From NCBI RefSeq assembly GCF_028769735.1, contig NW_026992299.1:112073-176072 (forward strand): a stretch of 64,000 nt of DNA, in the 5' to 3' direction. A program made the position numbers and the translations under genes. Shown one piece after another: positions 1-21,045 of this stretch; the first letter of the stretch is position 1; each line of letters opens with the position of its first letter. This stretch comes from Zonotrichia leucophrys gambelii. Its lineage: Eukaryota; Chordata; Aves; Passeriformes; Passerellidae. Below the pieces are notes generated by a model. That model had not been told where the DNA came from and did no database searches. It saw only the letters and a program-made list of their open reading frames with translations.

Positions 1-1007
1 AGAAAAATGTCGTCCACGTACTGCAGAACTACATACAAGGATGGAGATATTGTTACCTGGGTTGTCTTCCATTCCTCCAGCTCCTTGGCCAGTTGATTTC
101 CAAAACTAGTGGGGCTGAGCTTAAACCCTTGTGGGAGTCTGGTCCACGTAAGCTGCCTCTTTCTCCCAGAATCAGGACTCTCCCACTCAAAGGCAAAATA
201 TTTCCTACTCTCTACTGCCAGTGGAATGCAGAAGAAAGCATCTTTAAGATCAATCGCAGAGAACCATTTAAACTCCTCCGATACAGATGTTAACAATGTA
301 TAAGGATTCGCAACAACTGGATGTATGTCCTTTACTATTTCATTAATAGCTCTCAAGTCCTGTACCAAACGATATTTACCATTAGGCTTTTTCACTGGAA
401 AAATTGGAGTATTATACTCCGATTCACATTCCTGTAATATTCCTTGAACCAAAAATTGTTTAATTAACGGGGCTACTCCCCTCCTTGCCTCAAGCTTCAA
501 GGGGTATTGCTTTACCCTCACTGGTCGGGCCCCTTCCTTTAGTTCCACCTTTACTGGCTGGGCAGCTTTAGATTTTCCGGGGACCCCTGACTCCCACACC
601 CAGGGTACTACAGCCTGCTCAATTTCTTCTGGAATAGGAGAGGCATCCACTTCCTTAATCACAAAAATGCCTGCTATTTGTTCCTCAGGTATCTCCAATT
701 TCACCCTTCCCCCTTCAAATATTATTTTCACATTAAGTCGGGACAATAGGTCTCTGCCAAGAAGGGGTGTGGGGCAATTTGGCATATACAAAAATTGATG
801 ATCTAGTTCCTTCCCCCCAAACCTAAGATTTAAAGGTTGTAAAAATGGTTGTTCCTCTAGCTTCCCTGTTGCCCCCACCACCTGTACAGTTGTGTCACTC
901 AAAGGCCCTAATAGTCTATTAAGTACAGAATATGTAGCTCCAGTGTCTACCATAAATTCTTGACCCTTCCCATTTATCTCTAAAACTACCCTTAAACCTT
1001 GGTCTAG
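1..1007 (-). CDS. pol: ERV pol, partial: protease and N-terminal reverse transcriptase
   Basis: This frame follows the gag stop directly and stays in the gag nucleocapsid frame. I checked every codon from 1007 down to position 1 and found no stop. An aspartic protease motif DTGA lies near 945. RT shows LPQGF near 125-140 and the catalytic YVDD at 20-9, right at the window edge, so the rest of RT, RNase H, integrase and env lie outside. Protease processes the polyprotein and RT copies the RNA genome. Order and frame (gag, in-frame stop, protease, RT) match gammaretroviruses. It is an old genomic copy: gag is broken, yet this part of pol is open, which suggests modest age. Expression is unknown. 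Confidence 0.85.
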
Positions 1008-1010
1008 TCA
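1008..1010 (-). promoter_or_regulatory. Gag stop codon, probable readthrough site
   Basis: Gag ends at UGA followed immediately by CUA, and the pol frame continues without a shift. Gammaretroviruses make Gag-Pol by reading through the gag stop. UGA followed by CUA is a known leaky context in other readthrough systems. That readthrough happens here is inference from the frame and context. Confidence 0.6.
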
Positions 1011-2626
1011 GCTTTGATTCTGATAATTTCCCAAAACTAGTGCTTGAGCAGTCTCTGCTGGTCCTCCCATAAATATTCCCACATGAGTATTCCCTACCAA
1101 TCCCATATTACCCCCTCTAACCGGGCATTCATTTTTCCAGTGCCCCAATTGTCGGCAAAATGCACACTGGTTTGGATCCAACCTCCCCGTGTTAGGTGCA
1201 AACCCAAATTCTCCCCGACCTCTCATCATCCCCCTCTGTCCACGATTAGCTCCTCCCCGACCTCGTCCCCTAATGAATTTTCCTCCTGCCCCTGTCTGTT
1301 GCATTCCAGCCAGAATACTAGCTTGTTGTCTTTTTGCAGTTTCTTTTTCCCTGTTGTATACCTTCCATGCTACCTCCAACATTTTATCCAAATTCCGAGT
1401 ATCCTCCCCTTCCAGCTTTTGTAACTTTTTCCTAATATCCTCTTGTGATTGCCCTAAAAACAACAATATCAATTGAAGTTTCCCTGATTGATCTTCTACA
1501 TCTAAATTAGTAAACTTCCGAGCCATGTCTTTTAATCGTTCCAAAAAGGCAGACGGAAACTCATTCTTGTCCTGCTTGACCGAATACAACTTAGACCAAT
1601 TCATAGTCTTAGGTATTCCTGTTCTAATTCCTTCCACCAACAATTCCTGATATCGTTTTACAGCCCTTATTCCTCCCGTAGAGTTTGGATCCCACCTGGG
1701 TTCCTCACTTGGCACCAATTCATCAACTGTTTCATTTAGTTGTCGCAACCTAATCTCTCACGAGCCTTTTCTCTCATGGCTTTAATAACCATTTCCTTTT
1801 CTGTGGAATCCATTATAGTATCCAATAATACCTGTAAATCATTCCAGTCCGGATTCTGAGTTTTTATCACCATTTTAACCACCCTTGCTACTCTTTCAGG
1901 GTCCTCCCGGTAACTCCCAGCCGATTGTTTCCGTATTACCAAGTCCCGTGGAGAGAAAGGCACCTTTATAAGTATCCTTTCTCCCTGTGGTCCCACAGCT
2001 TCCCTTAACGGTGCAATTAACTGTGGTCCCTTCTGCCCCTTCCTTCCTTGGCAAGTCCACTCTGCTAACGGAGTCCTTTTAACATTTTTACTCTTTTCAC
2101 CATCAGTATCGCTCTCGCTCGACCCCATTTTTATAGTTATGTCAGCAGGGGGAGCAAAAGGTACATTAGGAACAACCGGACCCCTCGGAGGTGCTACACA
2201 ATAGGACAGATCTTCCTCAATCGGGGGATACAAATCATGCCCCTTTCTTTCTTTACATCCAACACACCCGCTCTCATCATTCATCTGTAAAACCAAAATA
2301 CCACACTCCTTTTGCCATTCTTCTTTCCGATATAAAATGAAAAACAAATCTAAACATGGTATTTCATCCCATTTCTCATTCCTCCTTAAAAATTGCATCA
2401 AAGATTCCATTATCCCCAATTACAGTGTACCATTCACCGGCCATCCCGCTTCCCCAATCTCATATTCAGGCCACCAACGGTTAAAATAATCTATCATTTT
2501 GTTCTTATCTAACTCTTGAGAAAAACCTTCGCCTTTCCACCCTTTCAATATACAACCTAATGGTGTATTTCCAGGTATTTTTCCATTGGCCTGCACTAAA
2601 GTTTTAAAAGTTTTAAAAGACATCAT
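1008..2626 (-). pseudogene. gag: ERV gag, gammaretrovirus-like, broken
   Basis: Gag builds the viral core. The first in-frame ATG pair is at 2626-2621 and opens a matrix-like segment. An in-frame TAA at 2422-2420 interrupts it, after which the same frame continues to 1736. A frame change near 1748-1736 then leads to the capsid/nucleocapsid frame that runs to 1008. The capsid part contains the PSAFLERLK segment typical of gammaretroviral capsid. A basic RG-rich stretch follows, then a single zinc knuckle of form C-x2-C-x4-H-x4-C (CAFCRQLGHWKNEC). One knuckle rather than two fits gammaretroviruses. With one nonsense codon and one frameshift, it cannot make full-length Gag as written. Confidence 0.85.
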
Positions 2627-2829
2627 ATTACAACCTTTAATTTTTAATTCCACCTTTAGTCCCAATAAACCAATATACCTTTTCGCCGTCCTTCCCCAAA
2701 AAAAAAACAATAGGAGGCGAATTCTGGACCTGCGTACCCTAAACGTCTTATGGCCGGAGCCTAGGCTTTTTCCATTAACCACCAAACCAAATCCAATTAT
2801 CGCCTTTTTCCAATATAAAGCACCTTAGG

Positions 2830-2838
2830 GCTTACCTT
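2830..2838 (-). promoter_or_regulatory. Candidate major splice donor in ERV leader
   Basis: On the minus strand AAG is followed by GTAAGC, a near-consensus 5' splice site between the primer site and gag. Simple retroviruses use such a donor to splice the env mRNA. The acceptor would lie outside the window. Confidence 0.5.
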
Positions 2839-2952
2839 ATGCAGTCGTCCGACAGGCGCGGGGGAGTCGGGCACGACCGATGACTCCTCTGAGAAAATGC
2901 TTGGCACTGGCTTGGAGTATCGAGAGCGAGCGAGCCGCCCCAGCTGCCCTCG

Positions 2953-2972
2953 GAGTCCTGCCGCGGTCGCCA
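2953..2972 (-). other. ERV primer binding site, tRNA-Arg-like
   Basis: The minus strand reads TGGCGACCGCGGCAGGACTC just after the LTR. It starts with the obligatory TGG (complement of CCA) and resembles the 3' end complement of tRNA-Arg isoacceptors (TGGCGAC at the start, GGACTC at the end). The assignment uses remembered tRNA sequences, and the middle bases do not match perfectly. Confidence 0.6.
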
Positions 2973-3024
2973 GGAAACTGTTGCCTGATTGATAAAGGAC
3001 ACAAAACTCGGATAAGTTTTGTGC

Positions 3025-3043
3025 GGCCCTTTATTGAAGGGCC
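3025..3043 (-). terminator. Poly(A) signal inside a perfect hairpin
   Basis: GGCCCTT and AAGGGCC form a perfect 7-bp stem around a 5-base loop, and the AATAAA signal spans the loop and stem edge. Some retroviruses keep the poly(A) signal in an R-region hairpin that tunes 5' versus 3' polyadenylation. A comparable role here is inference. Confidence 0.55.
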
Positions 3044-3105
3044 CGGGGGCCTGCGGACTAGCGTCCCCAAAAACAGAGCCCTGAAATTCACACATGGGTG
3101 TTTTC

Positions 3106-3115
3106 CTTTTATATA
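3106..3115 (-). promoter_or_regulatory. LTR TATA box
   Basis: The minus strand reads TATATAAAAG, a strong TATA element. The RNA start would be expected about 25-30 bases downstream, near 3080. Confidence 0.65.
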
Positions 3116-3333
3116 CATCCAATTCACAACAAAGTCTCCAAGAAACAGTGGCCCTTTGCCAAACTACGGACCCTTGTAATACACTCCCTAGTTCACGAGC
3201 AAAATCATAAATCTTCTACCTGTCCTATTGTATGCTACCCCCAAACCGGTTAGTCTTCTTTACTCTCCTACCCTGGCTTAATGTTTATTGAGTTCCTAAG
3301 GCTACTTGCCAGGGTTACACAGAACTCAACACA

Positions 3334-4094
3334 TAATGTCAACGGCTACAAAATTATTTTTACAAACCAATTCACACAAAACTCATAACTAAACTATAAT
3401 AAAACATTTTGCTAAATTTCATTTCTTTTCCAACAACTCCAAGACCAGCATGCTTTGAGACCTCGACTCCAAAATGCAACGAGAAAACCCCAAAAACAAC
3501 GAGCCAAATAAGAATTGAGAGACTAAAATGATGTCTGGACATGAGGAGCCAAGTGCTGAGCCTGCAGAGATGTGGAGTCCCTCTCGCCCTGACCATGGGA
3601 GACGTCCCCAGCGCCGAGACTGAGGGGGACCGCACTGACAAAGCAACATCTGACGGGGACATCACGCCCTAAAGGCTCCCACGAGGACCGGATCCCCGGC
3701 TCTGCCCCTAGCGGACAGAGCTGCGCATATCCTCCTCCTCTGAGTCGCCCTGGGAGACGCGACGGCGACTGCAGCCCTGCCGAGCTGCCCAATCCTGAGC
3801 TGATCACTTTTAATAAAGGCATTAAAAAGGAGAAGAACTCTCCTGGCCCTGTTTATTTCAATGTGAGATTTTTGAATGGCTCCACACAAGTTTTTCAAGT
3901 GTCCTCTGAGTGTCCAGGTTCCCCAGCCCCAGGACCACCACTGGCTGGTTTTGTTGGTTTTGCATGGCTTAAGTTTTGGAGAGGAGGAAAGAGGGCAGCC
4001 ATCAAAGTAGGATTTCTCTGAGGAGCTGCTACAAGCTTTCTCTCTCTGAGTGCAGGCAAAACCAATCGCTGACTGGGTCTGAAAATAGGCCCAC
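3334..4094. other. Non-coding stretch with an LTR-like poly(A) region
   Basis: No supported gene. On the plus strand a GC-rich block (3560-3795) leads into AATAAA at 3812-3817 and an A-rich tail, which resembles the R/U5 part of an LTR. I could not find matching ends. Confidence 0.35.
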
Positions 4095-4510
4095 TGCTGA
4101 ACCAATTAGAAAAGCTGGTGACGCCTTTGGGACAACATATTTAAGAGAGGAAAAAAGGTGTAGGAAGCTCTTTGTTTCTTTCTGCCTTCCGAGGGAGCTG
4201 CAGGGACAGCTGAGCCCCTTCGCGGGGGTCGGAGGCTCTTTGCCATCAGGGCGGCCGGGCCCTGCCGCCGGGGCTCATCCCAGCGCCGCCAGCAGCTGCG
4301 GCCAAAGCCGGGAGCGGCCCTGGGGGCAGGAGCAGGAACGGCCCCGCTGCCTGTGCCGGGAGCAGCCCCGGGACCGGTGCCAGGGGAGGCCCCACGGCCG
4401 AAACTGCGAGCGGCCAGGGCCGCAGGAGCCCACGCAGCCACCGCCACCTGGGCACGGCCCGCGACACACTTAGCCTGCCGGGCCACCAAGAGCCTGCCGC
4501 AGCGACAATC
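4095..4510 (+). promoter_or_regulatory. GC-rich promoter-like block
   Basis: A CCAAT motif near 4098 and a TATA-like TATTTAAG at 4138-4145 are followed by about 300 bases of CpG-containing, GC-rich sequence. This could be a cellular promoter with a first exon, or the U3/R part of an unrecognised LTR. Open frames here run on both strands and look like by-products of GC content. Confidence 0.35.
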
Positions 4511-5579
4511 AAAGGACAGAAACCCTCTTAGCAGGAGCACTCTCTTTGTTCTCAAGGCTAAGACAGCCATTTGCACGCATTAATCAGTGCACTGGGGGAA
4601 TAGAGGGCTCAACACTGTCTGGTACAGCTAAAGGAATTCAGCATTTGTTTCAATTCAACTTTTTCTCAACACCTTCCTTCTCTGGGAATTGCTCACAAGC
4701 ATTTTGTCAATGCACCTCACAAATGCTTTTGCTGATTGAAGCTGCATTGCCTCTTCCCTTCAGAAATTAATGAAGAAAACACAAACTGCCTTCTGAAACC
4801 CTTCTGCTCCCTTCTAAATCGGTTCATTACCCAAGCACAAGCCTCAGGCTCATCCCCGATTCCCTCTGGGAGATAGGAGGTAATATTTTGCTGCAGCCAA
4901 AAGGTTATTAGAAAAAAGAATGAAAGTTATTGGTGCTAGGTGGTGTTAGTTATGGTTTGCATTTGTTCCAGTTAATTTGCTGGGTGTTGCTATGAGCTGG
5001 AAAAGGAGAGGTGTTGAACACCAGACCAAAAGGGATGTAGGAGAAGAGGAGAGGGGACAGAAAAGGCTGTCAGGAGGGAACAGAAGTTCCCTAGTACCCA
5101 GCTAAAGGGAAAGGGGACAGGGATGGCCCAGAGCTGGGAAAAGCAATAAAAAGCAGCATTATATTGGCGTGTGTCTATGTTCAGATCTCAGGAGAGGGGG
5201 ATACACAGCTGGCTCAGTTGAATCCTTACTAAGAAGGTTCTCTTTTGCTTGAGTGACTTTGTCTCCATTTAATTGTATCTAGGAGTTTATTTATTTCTAA
5301 CACCTCTCTCCCAGCAGCTCAGAGCTGAATTGCACAGCGCTTGCTGTGTGCCAGAGAGCACAAAGCAGGCTGGCCTGGTGGGCCTCAATATTTCTGCAAA
5401 ACACTCTGTGTAATGGGTTAAAACTTTAAGTTTGTTCATCAAAACTGAAAAAGTTATTCCAGTAAGACTACTGCACCACCTCTAGTTTGTTTAAGTAAAT
5501 TTCCAGACTTTAAAGGATAAGGAAGGTGAAACCGAAAGACAATTGATTTCACAAACATTTGTTTATCTGTTTAGTAAAC
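4511..5579. other. Non-coding stretch
   Basis: I see no gene. AATAAA occurs at 5145-5150 after a purine-rich run, which could be a decayed LTR or a 3' end, but no boundaries are visible. Confidence 0.4.
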
Positions 5580-5959
5580 TGTTAATATGGGTGGAGGGTA
5601 TGCTGTGATTGATAACACAGTATCAGCTTATCCGCTCAGGAAACCTAGGATTCCAGGAACTCAGCAGATTGAGCCTAAAAATTCCAGGAATCAGACAAAG
5701 GAAAATTACCAACCTTCATCTCCAGACCCCGGGAGGTGGACTATGACCACCTAAACACAAAAGAAGAATATGCAGAGTACTACACATCAAGCCGGAAGAA
5801 GGACTGTATAACAACTTCACGGAAAATCAGAAGGGGGTGACAGTGGCAGAACGGAGTCTCCCCTGTCGTCCAGCACTGATTTGCTTATTGCCTTGCCCGC
5901 TGTAATCAATAAATTCTCAATTGGTGTTACTTGGCAAATTGTCGTCTCAATTTATAACA
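5580..5959 (+). mobile_element. Solo LTR
   Basis: The ends are TGTTA and TAACA, a 5-bp terminal inverted repeat beginning TG and ending CA. AATAAA lies at 5908-5913, about 50 bases from the end, as expected for R-U5. Flanking bases show no clear target duplication, so the ends may be off by a few bases or the site is old. Confidence 0.6.
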
Positions 5960-7005
5960 CTCTGCATCTCACACCTTTGCTCTGGCTCAGTGCAGAACTG
6001 CAGGATTGCAGGCGCTTCCTCCCAGAGCTGCGTGAGGCGCTGGCTCCTGCAGATGTGCCCTGTCAAGCTGTCCCTGCCTCACGCTGGCCTCGCTTCCCCT
6101 GGCACAAGTGCCGGCCGGGCCTGAAGGAGGCTGCCCTGTGTTCCAGCCTGCCGAGCAGCCCGGCTCCCTGTCCCGGTGCTCAGAGTGCTGCACACACTGC
6201 TGACCTTTGCAGGAGTTGCAGGGCAGCCGGCAGAAGAGGAGGAATCCTCAGGCAGCCAGCAGCCCTCGGCTGCCCTTGGCCTTTCTCTGCTCCTGGGCAC
6301 ACTCCAGACGGCCAATGCCTCCAGGCCGGGCTGTGCCCAGCACGGCTGCGCTTCCCCTCAGGAGCAGCCAGCTGCCACCTGGGCTCGGAGAGCGGAGGAT
6401 TCGCCCGCTCCCAGGAACAGGCACCCAGGGCCTGCCTGCTGCCTCTTGCAGCTCCAAGGGCCTCCTTCCAGCCTGCCTCTGCCGGGGCTCAGGCTGCTCC
6501 GGCCTCTGCTGGGGCTACACCCCACTTAAGGTTCGGGCCTGCTCTCACCTCACAGGTGCTGACAGCTCTGCACCACAGGAGACCTTCCCGAGCACCCTCT
6601 CTGATCCTTCTGCTTTCTCCCTTGAGCAAGGCTTTCCTCCAGCCAAGGAGATTGCATTTCAGGATCCAAATTCAAGTGGCAGAAGCCCAGATGCTCTCAA
6701 GTCACAGCTGAAGGCCTGAATCTGCGCAGGATGTCTTAGGTGCCCCACTCCTCCTTTGGGTTTTCCTGAAAATGCCATTGCCCTTTCTGCCTCAACTAGA
6801 AGTGTCACAGATGTGCCAAAACCAGCCAGTGGGTGGTATTCCAAAGGCAGTGTGGTCTGGAGAAGATGAATGAAGAAGAGCCTTCCTCACTCACGAAGTC
6901 ATAAATATGACTTAGCACCCATAAAAAACAACCAGTAATTCAGGAAATGTTGAATTTTCTGAAGGGGTCAGAAGGAGGAGAATCTTCCAAATGAGTTGAT
7001 GTTTC
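5960..7005. other. GC-rich non-coding stretch
   Basis: Overlapping long frames occur here in several registers on both strands, which is what GC-rich sequence produces by chance. I could not recognise a protein family or a convincing exon with splice sites. Confidence 0.4.
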
Positions 7006-7011
7006 AGCAAC

Positions 7012-7017
7012 TTTATT
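7012..7017 (-). terminator. Candidate poly(A) signal, minus strand
   Basis: AATAAA on the minus strand lies 1.75 kb downstream of the last recognised kinase exon. It is a possible 3' end for that gene, but nothing ties the two together. Confidence 0.25.
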
Positions 7018-7137
7018 TAAATACAACTCTAATCTATAATCCTATTCTACAAAACTCTTCAACAACCCTGCTCTATGATCCTGCTCTAAATTGGTAACAG
7101 AGATAACATCTTGACATGATTGTCACACTCGCATCTC

Positions 7138-7328
7138 CTAGGGTTAGGGTTACGGTTAGGGTTAGGCTTTGGGTTAACATTTAAGGTTAGGGTTGGCCTT
7201 AGGCTTAGGCTTAGGTTTAGGGTTACAGTTGGGGTCAGGGTAAGGGCTAGGGATAGGGTAAGGGTAAGGGTTTGGCTTAGAATTTAAGGTTAGGATTAGG
7301 GTTTTGGGTTAGGGTTTTGGGTTAGGGT
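7138..7328 (+). repeat. Degenerate interstitial telomeric repeat
   Basis: About 190 bases of TTAGGG-type hexamers with many variants (TTAGGC, TAAGGG, TTTGGG, TTACGG). Vertebrate telomeres are TTAGGG arrays, and internal decayed tracts mark old fusions, repaired breaks or subtelomeric exchange. Confidence 0.85.
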
Positions 7329-8768
7329 CCTTCTTCTTCTTGACTGAGTTGATGAGTTGTGCCAGGATGGATGCTGGCTTGGCTGAAGTTACAAATTGAT
7401 GCTGTCCACAGGAAGAAAAAAAAAATACACAAAGAACAGTGAACCATTACTTTCCAAGCTCAGTGCTTCAGAGACTCAATCAGGATACATCTAGTTACGA
7501 GAAAGACCCAGAAAGTGGAGCAATGGGACCATCTACTCCCCAGTCATCTCCAATGTGCAAGATCTTGCCATCACAGGCAAATGTGGCCCAGAATCCCACT
7601 CATGTGTTTGTTCTGATATCTTCATCTTGCTGGGGTTTTTACTCTACCAGTGCTCTAGAAATGGTGCTTTCTGTCCCTGGGGTTTCTTCCTTTCAGGAAA
7701 CTCCAATGACTCACTTAGGTCCTTGCCTTTGCAAGACAGGCTTTTATTTCCACAGGGAGACAGAGCAGTGTCTACCTTTCCATGCCCTGCCCCTCGTGTG
7801 CTGGATGGCACCTTCCTTCCCAGCAGGGCCAGCCCAGTGGCACTGGGTCCTGCAGTTCCCTCTATGCCACACAACCTGGCAGTAACCCTGGCACAGTTCC
7901 TGTCTGCTTGAGGGTGCCAGGCAGCAGATGGGGCTGGGACAAGTCCCTCCCAGCTGGCCCTGTTTGCGTGGCAGAAACCTCTTAGAGTGGGCTGGGGGGC
8001 ACAAACCAGGGCCCCTCAGAGGCTCACAGTGAGCCCCCTACAGCCCCTCCTGCCCACAGCCAAATCTCTGACTGCTCAGCTGGGACTGGCTTCCTTGGGT
8101 TCCTGCACCACCATTTCATGTGTCTGTACCCTGCATTGCTCTACTTCAGTTATTTTGCCATTAGATAAAACTGACCACCCAACCAAATTAAAAAAGAGGG
8201 CAACAGGAACAGAAAACAGAGCACCTGTCCTCTCAGGAAATGTGGAGAGAGGTGGGAGTTATTCAGTTTTGTGAAGAACAGGCCCCAGGGAGACTTCATT
8301 GCCTCTTTCTAAGACTTCAGAGGGGTTTTAAAGAAAGTGGTGGACATCTTTTTTAACGCCAGTTACAGTAGGATGTGGGTGAATATTTTTAAACAAAATC
8401 AGGATCAAGTCAGAGTAGGTCTAAGGAAGAGCTTGTTTACTTGGAGCATGGTGCCAGCCTGGCACAGGTTGCCCCAACAGCTTGTAGGTGCCCCATCCCT
8501 GCAAACATTCTGGCTCAGGTGGAGGGCAAAGGGCTCTGAGCAACCTGATCTCTTTAAAGATGTCCCTTCCCACTGCAGGTCACCTGCACCAGAGGACATT
8601 TACAGGGCCCTGCCAGCCCAGCCCAGTCTAGGATTCCTCAGTGGTTTCATTTGAAGAACTCCAAGAGTGGAGGTGAGGAGGAAGGGCACTCATCTGATCC
8701 TTGGACTTGAGTGGAGGAGGAGCCCACCCCTCAGAGCCTGTTTCACCTGCAGCCCCTTCACATTTTAC
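7329..8768. other. 3' flank of the kinase gene
   Basis: The usual final PAK coding exon (C-terminal helix after the KELLQ segment) was not found. If the exon ending at 8769 is read through its donor, the frame stops at 8628 after 46 unrelated residues. No other gene is visible. Confidence 0.4.
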
Positions 8769-18594
<9,826 letters not shown>

Positions 18595-18849
18595 CTGCAC
18601 AGAAAGTAAGAAAAGATGGGTTTCAACTTCCCATATGACATTTGTGGGCCAAGACTCAAAGACTGCTGGGCTTACACGTTCCCAAAGCACTGTGTTGCTG
18701 CTCTGCTGGGTCATTCTCTCTTTGAGGGGAGGCACAGACTCCAAAGTGACCCTGGCCCTACAGTCAGGGGCCATCTAGAAATGAAGCTCCAACAGCCTCG
18801 CAGGCAGCTGACAGGGAAGGTGTGGCATTTCTCAAGGGTCTGGTGAGGG

Positions 18850-18981
18850 CCTCCCTCTGCTTCTGCCATGTCCTGTTTGTCTTTCAGTAGTGACTGACAC
18901 CCTGCCCTGTCCCACAGGTCCATCCTGGCTCTGCGGGTGGCTTCCTGGGTGAGCTCAGCGCTTCTGGAGTTCTCTTCAGGC
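18850..18981 (-). pseudogene. Possible further upstream coiled-coil exon, unclear ends
   Basis: After GCTGCTGCAG the minus strand reads PEENSRSAELTQEATRR and then charged residues. The first base is out of phase for the exon at 18594, and I find no donor that restores phase 0. It may be a decayed exon or belong to a different splice form. Confidence 0.25.
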
Positions 18982-18994
18982 CTGCAGCAGCATT

Positions 18995-19955
18995 CTTGCC
19001 TTTTTGACATTCACACTCTTGTTAGAAAACCTGGTTATTCAGGAAATGAGGATGCGTGCAAAGATCTCTGATGGAGGTCACAGAGCATCTATGGCCATCT
19101 CAGTATATGGAGGAGGACCAAGGTGTTTCTTCTCCCTCTTTTGTCAGCTGAGAATTCTGACCAGCAGTAACAGATAATCTCCTAAGCCCCCCTTAATGAA
19201 TGCACTTACACAGCCCTGGGGATGCCAGCGAGGGAAACCATGTGTCATGTAATGCATGGCATGTATGACCAGAGTCACCAAACACCACCTAAACATGGAA
19301 TTGTTCCGCCTCTCTAGGACAGGTAGAAATTTAAAGAATTAATTGAGGACTTCAGGGCATTAGAGGCCAGAAGAGGAAAACAACTCTGAGGGGAAAAAAC
19401 CACCATATCTGGATAGGGAAGCATCGCTGCCTGCTCAAAATCATTTAAGGGAACATGTCTCTAATCCTCTCCTGAGAGAAATGCTTTAGGTGACCTTTTC
19501 ACATCCAGCTGCCTTGGACCAGAGCCAGGAAGATTCAATTATGTAAATGTTACATAGACAGATAGGTAGGAAGATAGACAGATAAATCTCACTACTATAA
19601 TCTCTTTTTTCTGTCCTCTCTGTTGCTACACACATCAAAACTTGGTAGCCAGTGTCTCGACCAGCAGCAATTCTGGGATTTCTCTCCTGTTGCTCAAAAA
19701 CTCATAGTCTTGGGAATCTGGAGTGTGCAGGTCCTTATGGAAAGGGATCAGATCCAGAGCGTTGCACTGCAAACTGCTCTCATTGTGCATCTCTGCTCAG
19801 GCAACTTCTCTTGGACATGACCACAAAGATGGCGCTAAAGTAGCTGGAATTAGAAGTCCAGTCCAGCCCCTCCCAGCTCCTGTGATCTCTGAGGGGCAGC
19901 TGGAATGCAAGGGCATTGATCTCCTGCTCAATTCCAAAAGATAACACACGCTGAT
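18995..19955. other. Non-coding stretch
   Basis: No supported gene. A short run of GATA/GACA-type tetramers lies at 19556-19587. Confidence 0.4.
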
Positions 19956-19959
19956 TCCC

Positions 19960-20700
19960 GGGGCTGTAGAAAATCATAGGCACTATTAAAATAAAAGTGA
20001 TCATTAAGGCTGTGATAAACAGGTATGATTCGTGATGATAAAAATTGAAACAGTAATCAATATCGATACAGTAATTAATATTTGAGAATAATAAAACAGT
20101 TAATAGTTAAAAGTTGTAATGCCAAAGAAGAGAGGGAAAGGAGGGGCTCCTTCCCAGCAGATGTTCTCAAGGACCACAAGAAAGAAGCTGAAGATACAGT
20201 TGCTAAAAATGACCAAGAACCTGGTTGGGTCCAAGAAAATGCTAATTATAAAGGACTTATTGCTTTGATATGTAGATGCAGCGATACGTTAGTCTTGGCT
20301 TATATTGTACTGGCTTGGTGCGCATGTGTAACCCAAAGGTGAATTAAAGGACAATGAAGAAGACTACAGGGCCTTCATCAGTGTCGACCCCCAAAGACTT
20401 GTGCGACCACCAAACTGAGTGGTGGCGCATGTGTGGTAAAGGTGGTAATGAAGGCGGAGACAGAAAAGTGACGAACCGAAAATGGGAGGAGATGGTATTG
20501 ACACATGGCATATAAGGGGTGACTTTTACTTGGCAAGCTTGTACGTGAAGTGGCAAGGGTCAAGAACCCTGCCCTCTGTACCCCGCGGTTGTTTTTGCTT
20601 ATGGGCTATTATTCAAACCAAATTATCCATTATTTATATATTTTCTAAACTATTCAATTAAAATTGTTGCTACCTTAAATATTGTTTGGTTTTTTTTTGA
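19960..20700 (+). mobile_element. LTR-like remnant next to the array
   Basis: A TATA-like CATATAAGGGG lies near 20510 and ATTAAA near 20658. The segment around 20355-20385 (GAAGAAGACTACAGGGCCTT) resembles 49447-49470 in the alpharetrovirus-like LTR, so the two may be related LTRs. Ends are approximate. Confidence 0.45.
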
Positions 20701-21045
20701 TGGGATAATTGGGCAAACATAACAAGGCCATGAAAGAAGGCCAGGAAACACGAAAGATCCATCTCAATAAATATACAAAAAGGGTGTGGAATGCCTTCCA
20801 GAGCTTGATAAGAGCAGAAAAGAATGTGCAGAAGCATCTTTGCTTGCTGGAAAAACTGGATAAGGAACAGGCCTTCTCCTCCTTGGAAACCTGCAAACTA
20901 CAAGACGGAAGTGTCAGCCACTACAGTGTCCAAAGCAGATGGATAGAGGAGGGCATATTTTGCAGGGAAACAGCCATTGTGCTGAGCACTGTCATGTAGG
21001 GATCGATGGAAGTCTCCTTTAAGGTCCAGCACAAGGCCCCCATTT

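Larger units (their letters stand above)
2979..3331 (-). mobile_element. 5' LTR of the minus-strand gammaretrovirus-like provirus
   Basis: The element has short terminal inverted repeats (TGTTG at the left, CAACA at the right). Read on the minus strand it contains a TATA box at 3115-3106 and a poly(A) signal AATAAA at 3035-3030, and its U5 end lies six bases from the primer site. The length of about 353 bp suits an ERV LTR. The outer boundary could extend a few bases because no matching 3' LTR is available for comparison. Confidence 0.75.

Noticed and set aside
4106..4576. 156-codon minus-strand Arg/Ala-rich frame
   Set aside because: It lies opposite other open frames in a CpG-rich promoter-like block, with no recognisable family.
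5881..6719. A 276-codon frame and overlapping frames in GC-rich sequence
   Set aside because: Several registers on both strands are open at once, with Ala/Pro/Ser/Leu-rich content and no domain or splice support.
8337..8400. Minus-strand segment resembling the last PAK exon
   Set aside because: A few residues match by chance, but there is no splice acceptor before them.
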